In this document: positions 1 to 8,919 of the stretch, piece after piece | Layout of the letters: every line of letters starts with the position of its first letter | Numbering within the stretch: the stretch's first letter is position 1 | Assembly: GCA_026192395.1 (NCBI GenBank) | Contig: WACF01000001.1 | Span: forward strand, 1,635,637-1,699,636 | DNA from: Proteobacteria bacterium 005FR1 | Lineage (GTDB): Bacteria; Pseudomonadota; Gammaproteobacteria; Pseudomonadales; Cellvibrionaceae | Reading direction: 5' to 3' | DNA length: 64,000 nucleotides | Notes under the pieces: generated by a model | Seen by the model: only the letters and a program-made list of their open reading frames with translations | Told to the model about the DNA's origin: nothing | The model's database searches: none | Program-made: the position numbers and the translations under genes

Positions 1-1
1 A

Positions 2-1477
2 TCGGCGCTGTTTCCCAAGTTTTACCTGCTGGGCTGGATTGCCTTCGTGCCGTTTTTGCTCGGCTTGCAACGGTGCCACAGCGCAAAGCAGGCCTATGGC
101 TTCGGACTCTTCACCGGGCTATTAGCTTTCGGTCTGTCCAACTACTGGATGGCGGAGTTTATCCGACTATTCAAGGGCTATTCGCTCGTGCATAGCATTA
201 GTCTGGCATCGCTTTATTGGCTTTACTGCGCCCAGATCTTCGGAATCATCGCCGTGTTGACCCACTACGGCCGACGCGCAAACGCGGTGCTATGGGTATT
301 TCCCACCGTGCTAGCGCTCGTTTTTGCCTTCTACCCTACCCTTTTCCCCTGGCAGCTTGGCAATGCGCAAAGTGAATTTCTGGTGGCCTTACAGGCGATT
401 GAGATCACCGGGGTTAGCGGCCTGGATTTTATGCTTGGTATCGTCAACGTGCTTGTCGCCCAGGCGCTGATTGGCCGGCCGGTGTTTTTTCAGCGCAGCG
501 CACTGGCAGCGTACGCCCTGGTGGCTGCCTGGTTTGTTTACGGGGTTTTCAGCCTAGCCTACTGGGATAATGCCCTTGCGCGCTGGGAAACATATAAGGT
601 GGGCTTGGTACAACCCGACGAACCGCCCACGATTGACATCCCCGGTCCGCGTCCCGGCTTTACTTTGAGTTATCCACTCGAGATGGATCTGACCGAGCAG
701 TTGGTGTCTTCCGGCGCCGACCTGGTGATCTGGCCCGAGTTGCGGAACAAGCAGTACTACACCCGACCATTTGTGAAAGCCGCTTACCTGCGGCAGGTGT
801 CGGAATTGGCAACGCCGCTGCTGTTCCAATCCACTGAACAGGAGGAGCGCGGGAGTCAGCTACGCCTTTTCAACACCGCCACACTGATCGACGGGAGCGG
901 CAATCAAGCTGCCAGCTATCGGAAAATGAAGCGTATTGCCATGGCTGAATACCTGCCATTGTTCAGTGAATCGGAAGCCGTCAAAGGCCAGGTGCGGCAA
1001 TTTCTGGGGGCGTTTTTTGGAGATTTCAGCGCTGGCCAGGAGCCGCAACGCTTTGAAGTGGGCGACGCTTCGATTACGCCGTTTGTCTGCTACGAGATCA
1101 TCTTTCCAACCTTTGTAGCAGCCTCCGTCAGCGCTACGGGAGGCGACATTCTGACCGTGCAATCCAATAACAGCTGGTTTGGCGACACGCGGGTTCCCTA
1201 TCAGCACATGGCTGCTTCGGTGTTGCGCAGTGTGGAAAATCGCCGACCACTGGTGCACGTCATGAATAACGGCCTCGGGGGGGTGGCGCTGCCCAACGGT
1301 CGCATCCTGCTACGTACGCCTCAGCACCAAATCGCAGGCTATCTGCTGGATGTACCCTACCGCGGTCACGAAGAGAAGCGTAGCCTCACATTTTATAGCC
1401 GCTTTCCTCATTGGCTGCTTACGCTTCTTGGCTTGGGATTACTGTTAATGTTGGTGCGCGCACGGCGAAGCGCCTGA
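2..1477 (+). CDS. Apolipoprotein N-acyltransferase-like protein (5' end outside window)
   Basis: C-terminal 491 residues of an Lnt-family protein. Several hydrophobic membrane segments come first, followed by a periplasmic carbon-nitrogen hydrolase (nitrilase-fold) domain. The catalytic triad is visible as Glu in VIWPEL, Lys in YRKMKR and Cys in FVCYEI, then a last membrane helix (WLLTLLGLGLLLML). Lnt proteins transfer an acyl chain from phospholipid to the N-terminal Cys of apolipoproteins at the inner membrane. The frame is open to the first base and the residues before the first in-frame GTG (47) read like Lnt sequence, so the true start lies upstream. The protein is somewhat divergent, so a paralogue of the essential lnt is possible. 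The gene converges on the lipase chaperone 65 bases away. Confidence 0.82.
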   Translation, partial: SALFPKFYLLGWIAFVPFLLGLQRCHSAKQAYGFGLFTGLLAFGLSNYWMAEFIRLFKGYSLVHSISLASLYWLYCAQIFGIIAVLTHYGRRANAVLWVFPTVLALVFAFYPTLFPWQLGNAQSEFLVALQAIEITGVSGLDFMLGIVNVLVAQALIGRPVFFQRSALAAYALVAAWFVYGVFSLAYWDNALARWETYKVGLVQPDEPPTIDIPGPRPGFTLSYPLEMDLTEQLVSSGADLVIWPELRNKQYYTRPFVKAAYLRQVSELATPLLFQSTEQEERGSQLRLFNTATLIDGSGNQAASYRKMKRIAMAEYLPLFSESEAVKGQVRQFLGAFFGDFSAGQEPQRFEVGDASITPFVCYEIIFPTFVAASVSATGGDILTVQSNNSWFGDTRVPYQHMAASVLRSVENRRPLVHVMNNGLGGVALPNGRILLRTPQHQIAGYLLDVPYRGHEEKRSLTFYSRFPHWLLTLLGLGLLLMLVRARRSA

Positions 1478-1542
1478 TCCTGTAATTCGCCGGCGCCGCG
1501 ATCATCAGTCATATTGAATGGGCGCAAATCCACTGTCCACCC

Positions 1543-2643
1543 TCACTCCTGATCGCGGGTTTCCCGTTGGTAGCTGGTAAGCCGAGCACGTTCCAGCTCT
1601 TCCGGGCTGAAATACTGTGCGAGTAGCTGTTCGACTTGACGCTCCTTTTCGGCCTCGTCCAGTGCCGCCTGCATCACGTTTTCCCGCGCCTGCCAAAAAC
1701 CGTCAAAGCGGCTTTGCCACCGAGCTTCCTCACGGTCGGCCGCGGCGAGCTCTTGCGCTTTGACTGGCCCCAGAAGCTCCTCACGGGCCGAATAGATCTC
1801 CTCGCTCGAGGCGCCGTCTTCGCGCAGGCGCTCGACTTCGTCTGCCGCCACCTGTTCCGGTGTCATCTCGCCCAGCGCCAGCAAGCGGTCGTTCAACTTC
1901 TGTTGTAGCGCCTGTAACTGCGACTGCTTTTGTTCGTCCGTCAAATCGGCGTTCTGCTGAATTTCCATGGTGGCAAACATATGACGAGCTTGAGCATTTT
2001 CCATCGCATAGAGTTGATCCGCAATTTCATGACCGAGGTAGCGACGTCGCAATTGCATCAACTCTTCGTAGCGCTCAGTCGAAGCATTCTGTTCTGTGTT
2101 TGCATCAGAGGCCAATTGCTTTTCCACTTGCCGATTGAATTCCTCCTCCGCCGACCGGAGTTGGTAATAATCCTCCAGAACACGGGCAGCCTCCTCTCCC
2201 GCCGCACCGGGCAACCCAATGCGAATCAACTCCTGCAGTTCTGAAAAAGACTTTGGACTCACATCGGATCCCAGATCGTCATAAGCCTTCTCAAGCGCTT
2301 TTTTCGCCGCCAGATCCGGCACCAAACGGCCATTGTCGTCGAGCTGAATGCTTTGCAAGACGTTGTAGATCATCACGACATCGAAAGGTACCTCACCAGT
2401 AGGGCGAGGCTTTTCGGCTTTCGGGTTTTCATCGTCGGCCGCGGGTACGGTGGCTGTTTGCGTACCAGTGAAGTTTTCCCATTGCCATCTGTTGGCGATC
2501 GCTTTGGGGCTGTTATTCCGAACGCCTTCGTCGGCCGCCGGAATTGGCACGAGGTTGTCGTCCGTTGACAGGACCCAGTACGCGAATCCACCGACAACAG
2601 CCAACACCACGAGACTGGAAATCAATACGGATGCTTTTGACAT
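1543..2643 (-). CDS. Lipase chaperone (lipase-specific foldase, Lif family)
   Basis: 366 residues: an uncleaved N-terminal membrane anchor (about residues 7-25), a variable Pro/Ala-rich linker, then a long, highly charged all-helical domain. This is the layout of Lif/LifO foldases, which sit in the inner membrane and fold secreted triacylglycerol lipases before type II export. The RRRYLG motif followed by the ENAQARHMFATMEI helix matches the conserved Lif core. The other family hallmark, RxxFDYFLSALGE, appears only as a degenerate KALEKAYDDLG. GGAG lies 8 bases before the ATG. Lif genes normally follow their lipase gene directly. Here the upstream neighbour is a divergent ybiT and no lipase is nearby, so it is an orphan in this window. 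Confidence 0.75.
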   Translation of the reverse strand: MSKASVLISSLVVLAVVGGFAYWVLSTDDNLVPIPAADEGVRNNSPKAIANRWQWENFTGTQTATVPAADDENPKAEKPRPTGEVPFDVVMIYNVLQSIQLDDNGRLVPDLAAKKALEKAYDDLGSDVSPKSFSELQELIRIGLPGAAGEEAARVLEDYYQLRSAEEEFNRQVEKQLASDANTEQNASTERYEELMQLRRRYLGHEIADQLYAMENAQARHMFATMEIQQNADLTDEQKQSQLQALQQKLNDRLLALGEMTPEQVAADEVERLREDGASSEEIYSAREELLGPVKAQELAAADREEARWQSRFDGFWQARENVMQAALDEAEKERQVEQLLAQYFSPEELERARLTSYQRETRDQE

Positions 2644-3078
2644 GAGGGATCTCCACTTTCCTTGTTGTTTTATTATCTAGGCTTCACAGAGCTGGTACGA
2701 CGCCAGCGGCCGCTCTTGTGTTCGCCGAGCGTCGCTGGCATCACAATCGATCTTGCTTGAGAATGCAGTTCCTGAAAAGCACGAGCGTATCTGGTTGATT
2801 TTTTTCTGTTTTTCTTGTCTTTAAAACCAAACCAATCAATGCAGTCGACACGCCACCACGACCAAGGATAACGTCGATGACTTTACGGGTCCAGAGCCGT
2901 TCAGAGCTGCCCCCGTGAGCTGTTGATATTCCGGCGGCAGCTCGAAATGCCGCGCCTCCCCCCAAAAAGCAGCTACCCTAGCTCGCCCTCCCGCCCTCGA
3001 CTTGGCTGCCCCAAATCCCTATAGTACGCGCCTTCCAACTTTTGCCTCCAACTTCCCCGTCTATTCCCAGGATTCCCC
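2644..3078. other. Divergent intergenic region, lipase chaperone / ybiT
   Basis: 435 bases between two divergent genes. The middle part is AT-richer with T-runs (about 2795-2835), consistent with promoter DNA. Short open frames here have no recognisable protein character. No structured RNA is apparent to me. Confidence 0.5.
2998..3025 (+). promoter_or_regulatory. Possible sigma-70 promoter for ybiT
   Basis: TCGACT (2998-3003) and TATAGT (3020-3025) are separated by 16 bases and lie about 55 bases before the ybiT start. The -10 is good and the -35 is weak. Read by eye only. Confidence 0.3.
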
Positions 3079-4674
3079 TTGATTTCTACCGCAAATATCA
3101 CCATGCAGTTTGGTGCGAAACCTCTGTTTGAAAACATCTCCGTAAAGTTCGGCGACGGCAATCGCTATGGGCTGATTGGCGCCAACGGCTGTGGCAAGTC
3201 CACCTTTATGAAGATCCTGGCTGGCAGTCTCGCCCCGAGCGCAGGCAACGTTTCCATCACCCCAAACGAACGGATCGGCATTTTAAGTCAGGATCAGTTC
3301 GCCTTTGAACGCTTCTCGGTGATCGACACCGTGATCATGGGGCACCGGGAACTCTGGGAGGTCAAGCGCGAGCGCGACCGTATCTATGGTCTGCCCGAAA
3401 TGTCGGAAGAAGACGGCATGCGGGTGGGCGATCTGGAAGCGCAGTTTGCCGAAATGGACGGCTATACCGCCGAAAGCCGGGCCGGCGATATCTTGCTCGG
3501 GGCCGGAATACCCCAGGAGCTTCTGTTCGGCCCGATGAGTGAAGTGGCGCCGGGCCTGAAGCTGCGGGTGCTGTTGGCGCAGGCCCTCTTTTCCGACCCG
3601 GACATTCTGCTGCTGGACGAACCGACCAACAACCTGGACATCAATACCATCCGCTGGCTGGAAGACTTGCTAAATACCCGCCAGAGCACCATGGTCATTA
3701 TCTCCCACGACCGCCACTTTCTGAATGCCGTGTGCACGCACATGGCCGACATCGACTATGGCGAACTGCGGGTCTATCCGGGCAACTACGATGACTTCAT
3801 GACCGCTTCGACGCAGGCGCGCGAGCGGCTCTATGCGGAGAACGCCAAGAAGAAAGCCGAGATCGCCGACCTGCAGCAGTTTGTCAGCCGCTTCTCCGCC
3901 AATGCCTCCAAAGCCAAGCAGGCCACCTCCCGCGCCAAGCGCATCGTGAAGATCAAGCTGGAGGACGTCAAAGCCTCCAGCCGTGTAAGCCCCTACATTC
4001 GTTTCAATCAGGACAAGAAGCTGCATCGACAGGCCCTGACTCTTGAAAGACTGAGCCATGGATTTGACGGTGAAACGCTGTTCAGCGGTGGCGAGTTGAT
4101 TCTCGAGGCGGGCAGCCGACTCGCAATCATCGGCGAGAACGGGGCGGGCAAGACGACCCTGCTGCGCTGCCTGGTCAACCAGCTAAGCGCAAACAGCGGC
4201 ACAATCAAATGGGCGGAGAACGCCAGCATCGGCTACTGCCCTCAGGACAGCACCAGTGATTTTGATTGCAAGCTAACGCTGTTCGAATGGATGAGCCAGT
4301 GGCAGAAGCCCAATCACGACGATCAGATTGTCCGCGCCACACTCGGACGATTGCTGTTTTCCGCCGACGACTTCAACAAGCGCGTCGCGGTGTGCTCCGG
4401 TGGAGAAAAGAACCGTCTGTTGTTCGGCAAACTCATGATGCAGGACAACAACGTGCTGATCATGGATGAACCTACCAACCACCTCGACATGGAATCCATC
4501 GAGGCGCTCAACCTTGCATTGGAACACTACCCGGGTACATTGATTTTTGTCAGCCATGACCGGGAATTTGTATCCTCTCTCGCCACACGGGTCATCGAGA
4601 TCAAAGACCAGCAGCTGATCGATTTCCAGGGTAGTTACGATGAATACCTGGCGAGCCAGGAGCTGGCAGCCTGA
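3079..4674 (+). CDS. ybiT: ABC-F family ATPase YbiT
   Basis: 531-residue soluble twin-ATPase protein of the ABC-F class, whose members act on the ribosome rather than in transport. Two nucleotide-binding domains are complete: Walker [10 protein letters not shown] and GENGAGKTT, and Walker B/D-loop [11 protein letters not shown] and [11 protein letters not shown]. The interdomain linker is rich in Lys/Ala/Arg ([16 protein letters not shown]). Whole stretches ([41 protein letters not shown]) match the E. coli YbiT subgroup as I remember it. The start is TTG with AGGA 8 bases upstream; this places the conserved N-terminus ([10 protein letters not shown]) correctly, and no ATG fits better. Confidence 0.93.
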   Translation: MISTANITMQFGAKPLFENISVKFGDGNRYGLIGANGCGKSTFMKILAGSLAPSAGNVSITPNERIGILSQDQFAFERFSVIDTVIMGHRELWEVKRERDRIYGLPEMSEEDGMRVGDLEAQFAEMDGYTAESRAGDILLGAGIPQELLFGPMSEVAPGLKLRVLLAQALFSDPDILLLDEPTNNLDINTIRWLEDLLNTRQSTMVIISHDRHFLNAVCTHMADIDYGELRVYPGNYDDFMTASTQARERLYAENAKKKAEIADLQQFVSRFSANASKAKQATSRAKRIVKIKLEDVKASSRVSPYIRFNQDKKLHRQALTLERLSHGFDGETLFSGGELILEAGSRLAIIGENGAGKTTLLRCLVNQLSANSGTIKWAENASIGYCPQDSTSDFDCKLTLFEWMSQWQKPNHDDQIVRATLGRLLFSADDFNKRVAVCSGGEKNRLLFGKLMMQDNNVLIMDEPTNHLDMESIEALNLALEHYPGTLIFVSHDREFVSSLATRVIEIKDQQLIDFQGSYDEYLASQELAA

Positions 4675-4692
4675 CTGTCCCAGTGAGGAAGG

Positions 4693-4720
4693 GTTCGACC
4701 CGGAGGTGTCCGGGTCGAAC
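4693..4720. terminator. Intergenic hairpin between convergent genes
   Basis: Perfect 12-bp inverted repeat (GTTCGACCCGGA / TCCGGGTCGAAC) with a 4-base loop, centred between the convergent ybiT and hydrolase genes. There is no long T-run on either side, so it is a probable but weak bidirectional terminator. Confidence 0.6.
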
Positions 4721-4748
4721 TGTTTGAAAGCCAGCAATCAGGGAAATG

Positions 4749-5558
4749 CTAGCGAGCCATCTGCGGAAACGCCGGCAGCTTGTCGATATCGCGAGCGTCA
4801 TGCTGGATGATCACCGTCGCGTCCACATTCTCGGCGATGCGCTTGAAGCGATCGAAGGATGCCAAGGTATCAGCGCGGTTGGTGTTGAAGGTCGGAACCC
4901 GCTCATGCTCATAGTTTTCGTGGAAGTGGGCCTGGTCGCCGCTGATCAAGACGTTGCCTTTTTCCTTGAGTTTCACGAGCAGGCTGGAATGACCCGGGGT
5001 ATGGCCTGGCATGCCGAGCATGACGACGGTCCCGTCACCGAAGATGTCCTTGTCTCCCATTACCGTTTCCACTTTGCCGCCGCCGGAAATCCAGTGCTTG
5101 ACCGGCTCGGGATTCACACCCGGTCGCGGCGGATTACTGGTCAACGCATCCCAGTCGCCCGTGCCAATCAGCAAGGTCGAATCCGGCAGCAATGGTGACT
5201 GGCCGATGTGATCGCCGTGATAATGGCTTATGCCTAAATAGTTAACCTGTTCGGGTTTGATGCCGAGTTCGCCGAGCAGCTTCACGAGGTTCTTTTTCGG
5301 CGCCCGGGGGCTGCCGTCATCGGGCTGCCCTGCATCCCAGACCAGATACTCGTCCCCGTGCTTGATCAGATAACAGCTATAGGTCAGCTGCACCTTGAAG
5401 CCATCGTAGGCATAGGTGTCGGAAAACCGAGCCACGTCCGATGGACCGGAGGTGGTTCCGCAGTCCAGTCGGGCGATACCGACCTCTGGAACCGATTCCG
5501 CGAAAAGCGGCGGGGACAGCAAAGCCGAGCATAGTACAAACAAGGTTGCGCGCTTCAT
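4749..5558 (-). CDS. Exported metallo-beta-lactamase-fold hydrolase, AHL-lactonase-like
   Basis: 269 residues with a Sec signal peptide (MKRATLFVLCSALLSPPLFA), so it acts in the periplasm or outside. The zinc motif HYHGDH, a later GHTPGH histidine and SGDQAHF aspartate give the full metallo-beta-lactamase ligand set. The SYLI/WDAG and GISHYHGDHIG context resembles the N-acyl-homoserine-lactone lactonase group, which opens lactone rings. The substrate cannot be read from sequence; other lactones or esters are possible. I chose the ATG at 5558 because AAAGGAG lies 6 bases upstream and it begins the signal peptide; an earlier in-frame ATG (5594) adds 12 unlikely residues. Monocistronic, converging on ybiT. 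Confidence 0.8.
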   Translation of the reverse strand: MKRATLFVLCSALLSPPLFAESVPEVGIARLDCGTTSGPSDVARFSDTYAYDGFKVQLTYSCYLIKHGDEYLVWDAGQPDDGSPRAPKKNLVKLLGELGIKPEQVNYLGISHYHGDHIGQSPLLPDSTLLIGTGDWDALTSNPPRPGVNPEPVKHWISGGGKVETVMGDKDIFGDGTVVMLGMPGHTPGHSSLLVKLKEKGNVLISGDQAHFHENYEHERVPTFNTNRADTLASFDRFKRIAENVDATVIIQHDARDIDKLPAFPQMAR

Positions 5559-5863
5559 AGTTGCTCCTTTGGCATTATTCTTGGGGCTGTTCATCGGGTT
5601 GTGAATTCTGGAGTGTAACCTGCTTCAGCTACCTGCGACATACACCGCGTCGACAGTGGCGCCCATGCCCGCCATCAGCCAAGGCCGATTTCGCACTAGC
5701 GCCGAACGCGACGTTGACAAGTAAACAGCTACCGTCTAATGTCGCTACCCGGTTCCAGGCACCTGCCGCTCGCGGACTTACGTCTTGGTGAAGCCCTGGT
5801 TTTTCTTTTGTCACCCTTGCGCATTCTGCGAGGTGGTAATGCGAGCTCCATCCGATCAGCCGA
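5559..5863. other. Divergent intergenic region, hydrolase / MATE exporter
   Basis: 305 bases carrying the promoters of both flanking genes. A long minus-strand open frame across it runs into the MATE gene and looks like a shadow. No convincing RNA element or paired promoter boxes seen. Confidence 0.4.
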
Positions 5864-7333
5864 ATGCCTGCAAGTGGAGACCTTCCTGTGTCGAGTTCTT
5901 CTTTAAGTCCTGAATTAACGGCGACTGAGCCGGTGCCCGAGCCGGGCCCTGCCACCAATATATTTACCGAAGGTCCGCTCGGATCTTTGTTCGCCAAAAC
6001 AGCACTCCCCCTCGTTTTCGTGATGAGCATGAACGGCCTGCTTGCTGTTGTGGATGCCATCTTTCTCGGCGTTTTCGTCGGTCCCGAAGCCCTGGGCGCC
6101 GTTACGCTGATGTTCCCGGTGTTCATGCTGATGGTCGCGCTGTCGACGCTGGTCTCCAGTGGGATGTCGAGCATTCTCGCCCGCAGCCTGGGTGGCCGTC
6201 GATATGACGAAGCACGGGCGGTCTTTGCGTCAGCTCACGGCATTGCGCTGTTGATCAGCCTTGCTTTCGTCGGGATGTTTCTGGCCTTCGGCCGGGATCT
6301 CACCCAACTGGCCGCGGGTGGATCGGCGGCCATGGGGGAAATGGGCCACACCTACCTGCGGATATCGATTTTCTTCTCGCCCTTGTTGTTTTTATTGGCG
6401 CTGCATACCGACGCACTGCGCAATGAAGGTCGCGCGGGCTTGATGGCGGTGATGAGCTTGATCGTTTCGCTGGCCAACATCGGGTTCAACTACATCTTCA
6501 TCGCCGTACTGGATATGGGTGTTGCCGGCTCCGCATACGGCACGGTTATGGCGCAGGGGCTGACGCTCACGGCCGTGATGATTTTTCGGCTTCGCTGGCA
6601 CACCGAGCTTCGCCCCAACGTTTTTCATCGAAGTTTGGTCGACTGGAGTGGCAAGAAGACGGGCTGGCGGGCGATTCTGGTACTTGGCGCTCCACAGAGC
6701 CTGAACTTCCTCGGGATTTCGCTGGTGTCGGCGGCCATATTCCTGTCCTTGCAGATTGTTCAGTCGAGTGCTTATGAAGCGACCGTGTCCGCCTACGGAA
6801 TCGTTACGCGGATAATGACATTCGTGTTCCTGCCCTTGTTGGGGCTCAGCTTTGCGCTGCAATCAATCACCGGTAATAACTACGGAGCTCGTCTTTGGGA
6901 ACGCTCGGATGCGGGTTTGCGATTGGGGATGTCACTGGCCTTCATTTATTGTTTGAGCATCGAGGCGATGCTGATTGGCTTTCCTTCGGAGATCGCCTCC
7001 CTGTTCGTTGGCGAGCAGACCGTGGTTGAGGAAGTGACCCGAATCATGCCAGTCATGGTGGCGCTGTTCTTTATAGCCGGTCCGGTGATGATGATCGCTG
7101 CCTACTTTCAGGCCATTGGCGATGCCGGCCGTGCAGCTATCCTCGGCCTCGCCAAACCCTATGCCTTCGCGATCCCGCTCACATTTCTGCTTCCCACTGC
7201 GCTGGGCGAGCAAGGGATATGGCTGGCCGGCCCCGTGGCAGAGTTGCTGATGTTGGCCCTCGCGGTGGCGGTGCTTACCAATACGGCGCGGCGCTACGGA
7301 CTGGGCTGGGGACTGTTCAAGGCAAAGCCATGA
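5864..7333 (+). CDS. MATE-family efflux protein
   Basis: About 489 residues with roughly twelve hydrophobic segments in two similar halves, the layout of Na+/H+-driven MATE exporters. Typical features are the first helix region (SMNGLLAVVDAIFLGVFVG), the A-L-G-A-V-T-L segment after it, and the second-half start (ILVLGAPQSLNFLGISLVSA). Substrates may be drugs, dyes or metabolites; none is indicated. A GTG at 5888 with GGAG 8 bases upstream may be the true start, trimming 8 residues; the first 25-30 residues are Ser/Pro/Glu-rich and non-membrane in either case. Its stop overlaps the next start (ATGA), so the two are translationally coupled. Confidence 0.85.
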   Translation: MPASGDLPVSSSSLSPELTATEPVPEPGPATNIFTEGPLGSLFAKTALPLVFVMSMNGLLAVVDAIFLGVFVGPEALGAVTLMFPVFMLMVALSTLVSSGMSSILARSLGGRRYDEARAVFASAHGIALLISLAFVGMFLAFGRDLTQLAAGGSAAMGEMGHTYLRISIFFSPLLFLLALHTDALRNEGRAGLMAVMSLIVSLANIGFNYIFIAVLDMGVAGSAYGTVMAQGLTLTAVMIFRLRWHTELRPNVFHRSLVDWSGKKTGWRAILVLGAPQSLNFLGISLVSAAIFLSLQIVQSSAYEATVSAYGIVTRIMTFVFLPLLGLSFALQSITGNNYGARLWERSDAGLRLGMSLAFIYCLSIEAMLIGFPSEIASLFVGEQTVVEEVTRIMPVMVALFFIAGPVMMIAAYFQAIGDAGRAAILGLAKPYAFAIPLTFLLPTALGEQGIWLAGPVAELLMLALAVAVLTNTARRYGLGWGLFKAKP

Positions 7334-7782
7334 CGAGCTCATTACCTTCGATAACAGACCTGAAGGGGCAAGCGAAGCAACTGCGCGCCCAGTTGGAAGT
7401 CATCGGAACCCGGGTCAGCCATAGCAAATCGCTGGAACTAATCGCCCACCAGTATGGATGCCGTGACTGGAACACCTTATGTGCGAGCGCCCGAGTCCGA
7501 CCGGCGCTGCCGGTAAATGTCGGCGATCGCGTACAAGGGCGTTACCTATCGCAGCCGTTCTCTGGCACGGTCGTCGGCGTTCATCTGCTGAAGCACGATC
7601 GCTTTCAGATCGCCCTGGAATTCGATGAAGCTGTGGATGTGGTCAGGAGCGAGCGCTTTTCCAATAATCGCAAGCGTGTGACCTGCACGATTGACTCGGC
7701 CGGCATCACCCGGGAGAAGACCTCTGATGGCCTGCCCCATCTTGTGCTTGAGAAGCAATCGATAGCGCAGGGGGCACAGTAA
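7330..7782 (+). CDS. Small protein with N-terminal Glyoxalase_8-like domain
   Basis: 150 residues. The N-terminal 50 (LKGQAKQLRAQL, THEN SHSKSLELIAHQYGCRDWNTL) match a short helical domain found at the start of some glyoxalase-superfamily proteins and alone in small proteins; its function is not established. The rest (VNVGDRVQGRYLSQPFSGTV) looks like a small beta-barrel. The start overlaps the MATE stop in ATGA. The reading frame ends close to the point where a 5'-deleted serine hydrolase begins, so the C-terminal end may have been shaped by that deletion. Role unknown; coupling suggests co-expression with the exporter. Confidence 0.7.
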   Translation: MTSSLPSITDLKGQAKQLRAQLEVIGTRVSHSKSLELIAHQYGCRDWNTLCASARVRPALPVNVGDRVQGRYLSQPFSGTVVGVHLLKHDRFQIALEFDEAVDVVRSERFSNNRKRVTCTIDSAGITREKTSDGLPHLVLEKQSIAQGAQ

Positions 7783-8252
7783 GCAAGCTCCTGGACGATC
7801 GCGATAGCTTTCTCGGCAGCTACGAGCTGGAACGCGCGCCGGGTACTACCCGGCTGTACTCCAATGTTGGCTTCGGTCTCCTCGGTCACCTGCTGGCTCT
7901 GCACGCCGGAATAGATTACGAGGGTCTGGTGGAACAGCGCATTGCCGAGCCGCTGGGAATGGGAAGCACAGGAATCTCGCTCAACGCCTCTATGCAGCGC
8001 CGCCTTGCGCCACTCTTGATGACCCAGCAGGTTCGCGGCGAGTTTCCAGGCATTGGTCTCGGCTGGAGCATCAGCGGCAGCGAAGAGCACAAAATGTATG
8101 CCCACAATGGGGGAACCGGCGGTTATCGTACGTTCACCGCCTTCTCCCCGACGAAAAAGTGCGGTGTGATCGTGATGACCAATTCCGATACGTCGCCCGA
8201 CGACATCGGCATTCACCTGATGGTGGAAGATTATCCCCTCAAAGAGTTCTGA
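7752..8252 (+). pseudogene. 5'-truncated serine hydrolase (class C beta-lactamase/esterase family)
   Basis: The frame is open from 7752 to the stop at 8252 and encodes about 166 residues of clear beta-lactamase-family C-terminal sequence: YSNVGFGLLG (the Y-x-N element), EQRIAEPLGM, and HNGGTGGYRT in place of the KTG/HTG box. The N-terminal third with the catalytic SxxK serine is absent, and the sequence directly upstream is the unrelated Glyoxalase_8-like gene. The first in-frame ATGs lie after the Y-x-N element. I therefore call it a deletion remnant without catalytic capacity. Expression as a fragment cannot be excluded. Confidence 0.75.
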
Positions 8253-8375
8253 CTCTCGCGAATCACCAGATCAGAAAAAGCGAGACCCAACACGCACATG
8301 AACACCGAGGATGGACGCAGTCGATATGTCTTCACCTCCATTCGCTGCTAGAATCAACTGCAAGTCTGGATTGTG

Positions 8376-8867
8376 ATGCCAAAAATAATCATGCGATTAC
8401 TTGCCTTGCTTTTGTTATTTGCGGCCGAAAGTTTCGGCGCCGAAGTCGACTTGGTGCGTGTTGCCAAGTCGGAGAACAGAATGTATCTGTACGACGGCGA
8501 CAAGATCGTCAAAGAATTCCATGTCGCGCTTGGCGCGAACCCCAAGGGGCACAAGGAAATGGAGGGGGACGAACGGACGCCAGAGGGCATCTACACCCTC
8601 GACTACATCAAGGAAGACTCCTATTTCTACCGCTCGATGCACATCTCGTATCCCAACGAAGCGGACCGCGAAAGCGCCCGGGAACGCGGCGTTTCACCGG
8701 GTGGCCTGATCATGATTCACGGCCATCACAATCACCTGCGACGCCAGGTCGCCGACTTTATCCAGCAGTTCAACTGGACGGATGGATGCATCGCTTTGAC
8801 CAACCCGGAAATGGACGAATTCCTTCGGCTGGTCAGGGTCGGCACAAAGATCCATATCCACTGGTAA
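8376..8867 (+). CDS. L,D-transpeptidase-fold (YkuD) protein, YafK-like
   Basis: 163 residues with a hydrophobic signal sequence (MRLLALLLLFAAESFGAE), so it is periplasmic. The YkuD catalytic signature is present as HGHHN followed by NWTDGCIALTNPEMDEF, supplying the His and the nucleophilic Cys. The domain opens with VRVAKSENRMYLYDG and includes EGDERTPEGIY, as in YafK/ErfK-type proteins that form or cut peptidoglycan or peptidoglycan-lipoprotein links. At this size there is no separate peptidoglycan-binding domain. ATG 8376, GTG 8373 or ATG 8391 could each be the start; no strong ribosome site discriminates, and all leave the mature protein unchanged. Confidence 0.82.
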   Translation: MPKIIMRLLALLLLFAAESFGAEVDLVRVAKSENRMYLYDGDKIVKEFHVALGANPKGHKEMEGDERTPEGIYTLDYIKEDSYFYRSMHISYPNEADRESARERGVSPGGLIMIHGHHNHLRRQVADFIQQFNWTDGCIALTNPEMDEFLRLVRVGTKIHIHW

Positions 8868-8919
8868 GCGCTTCGGCACAACCCAGTCGGTTCATCTACT
8901 GCAATGAGAAGGAGGCAAT

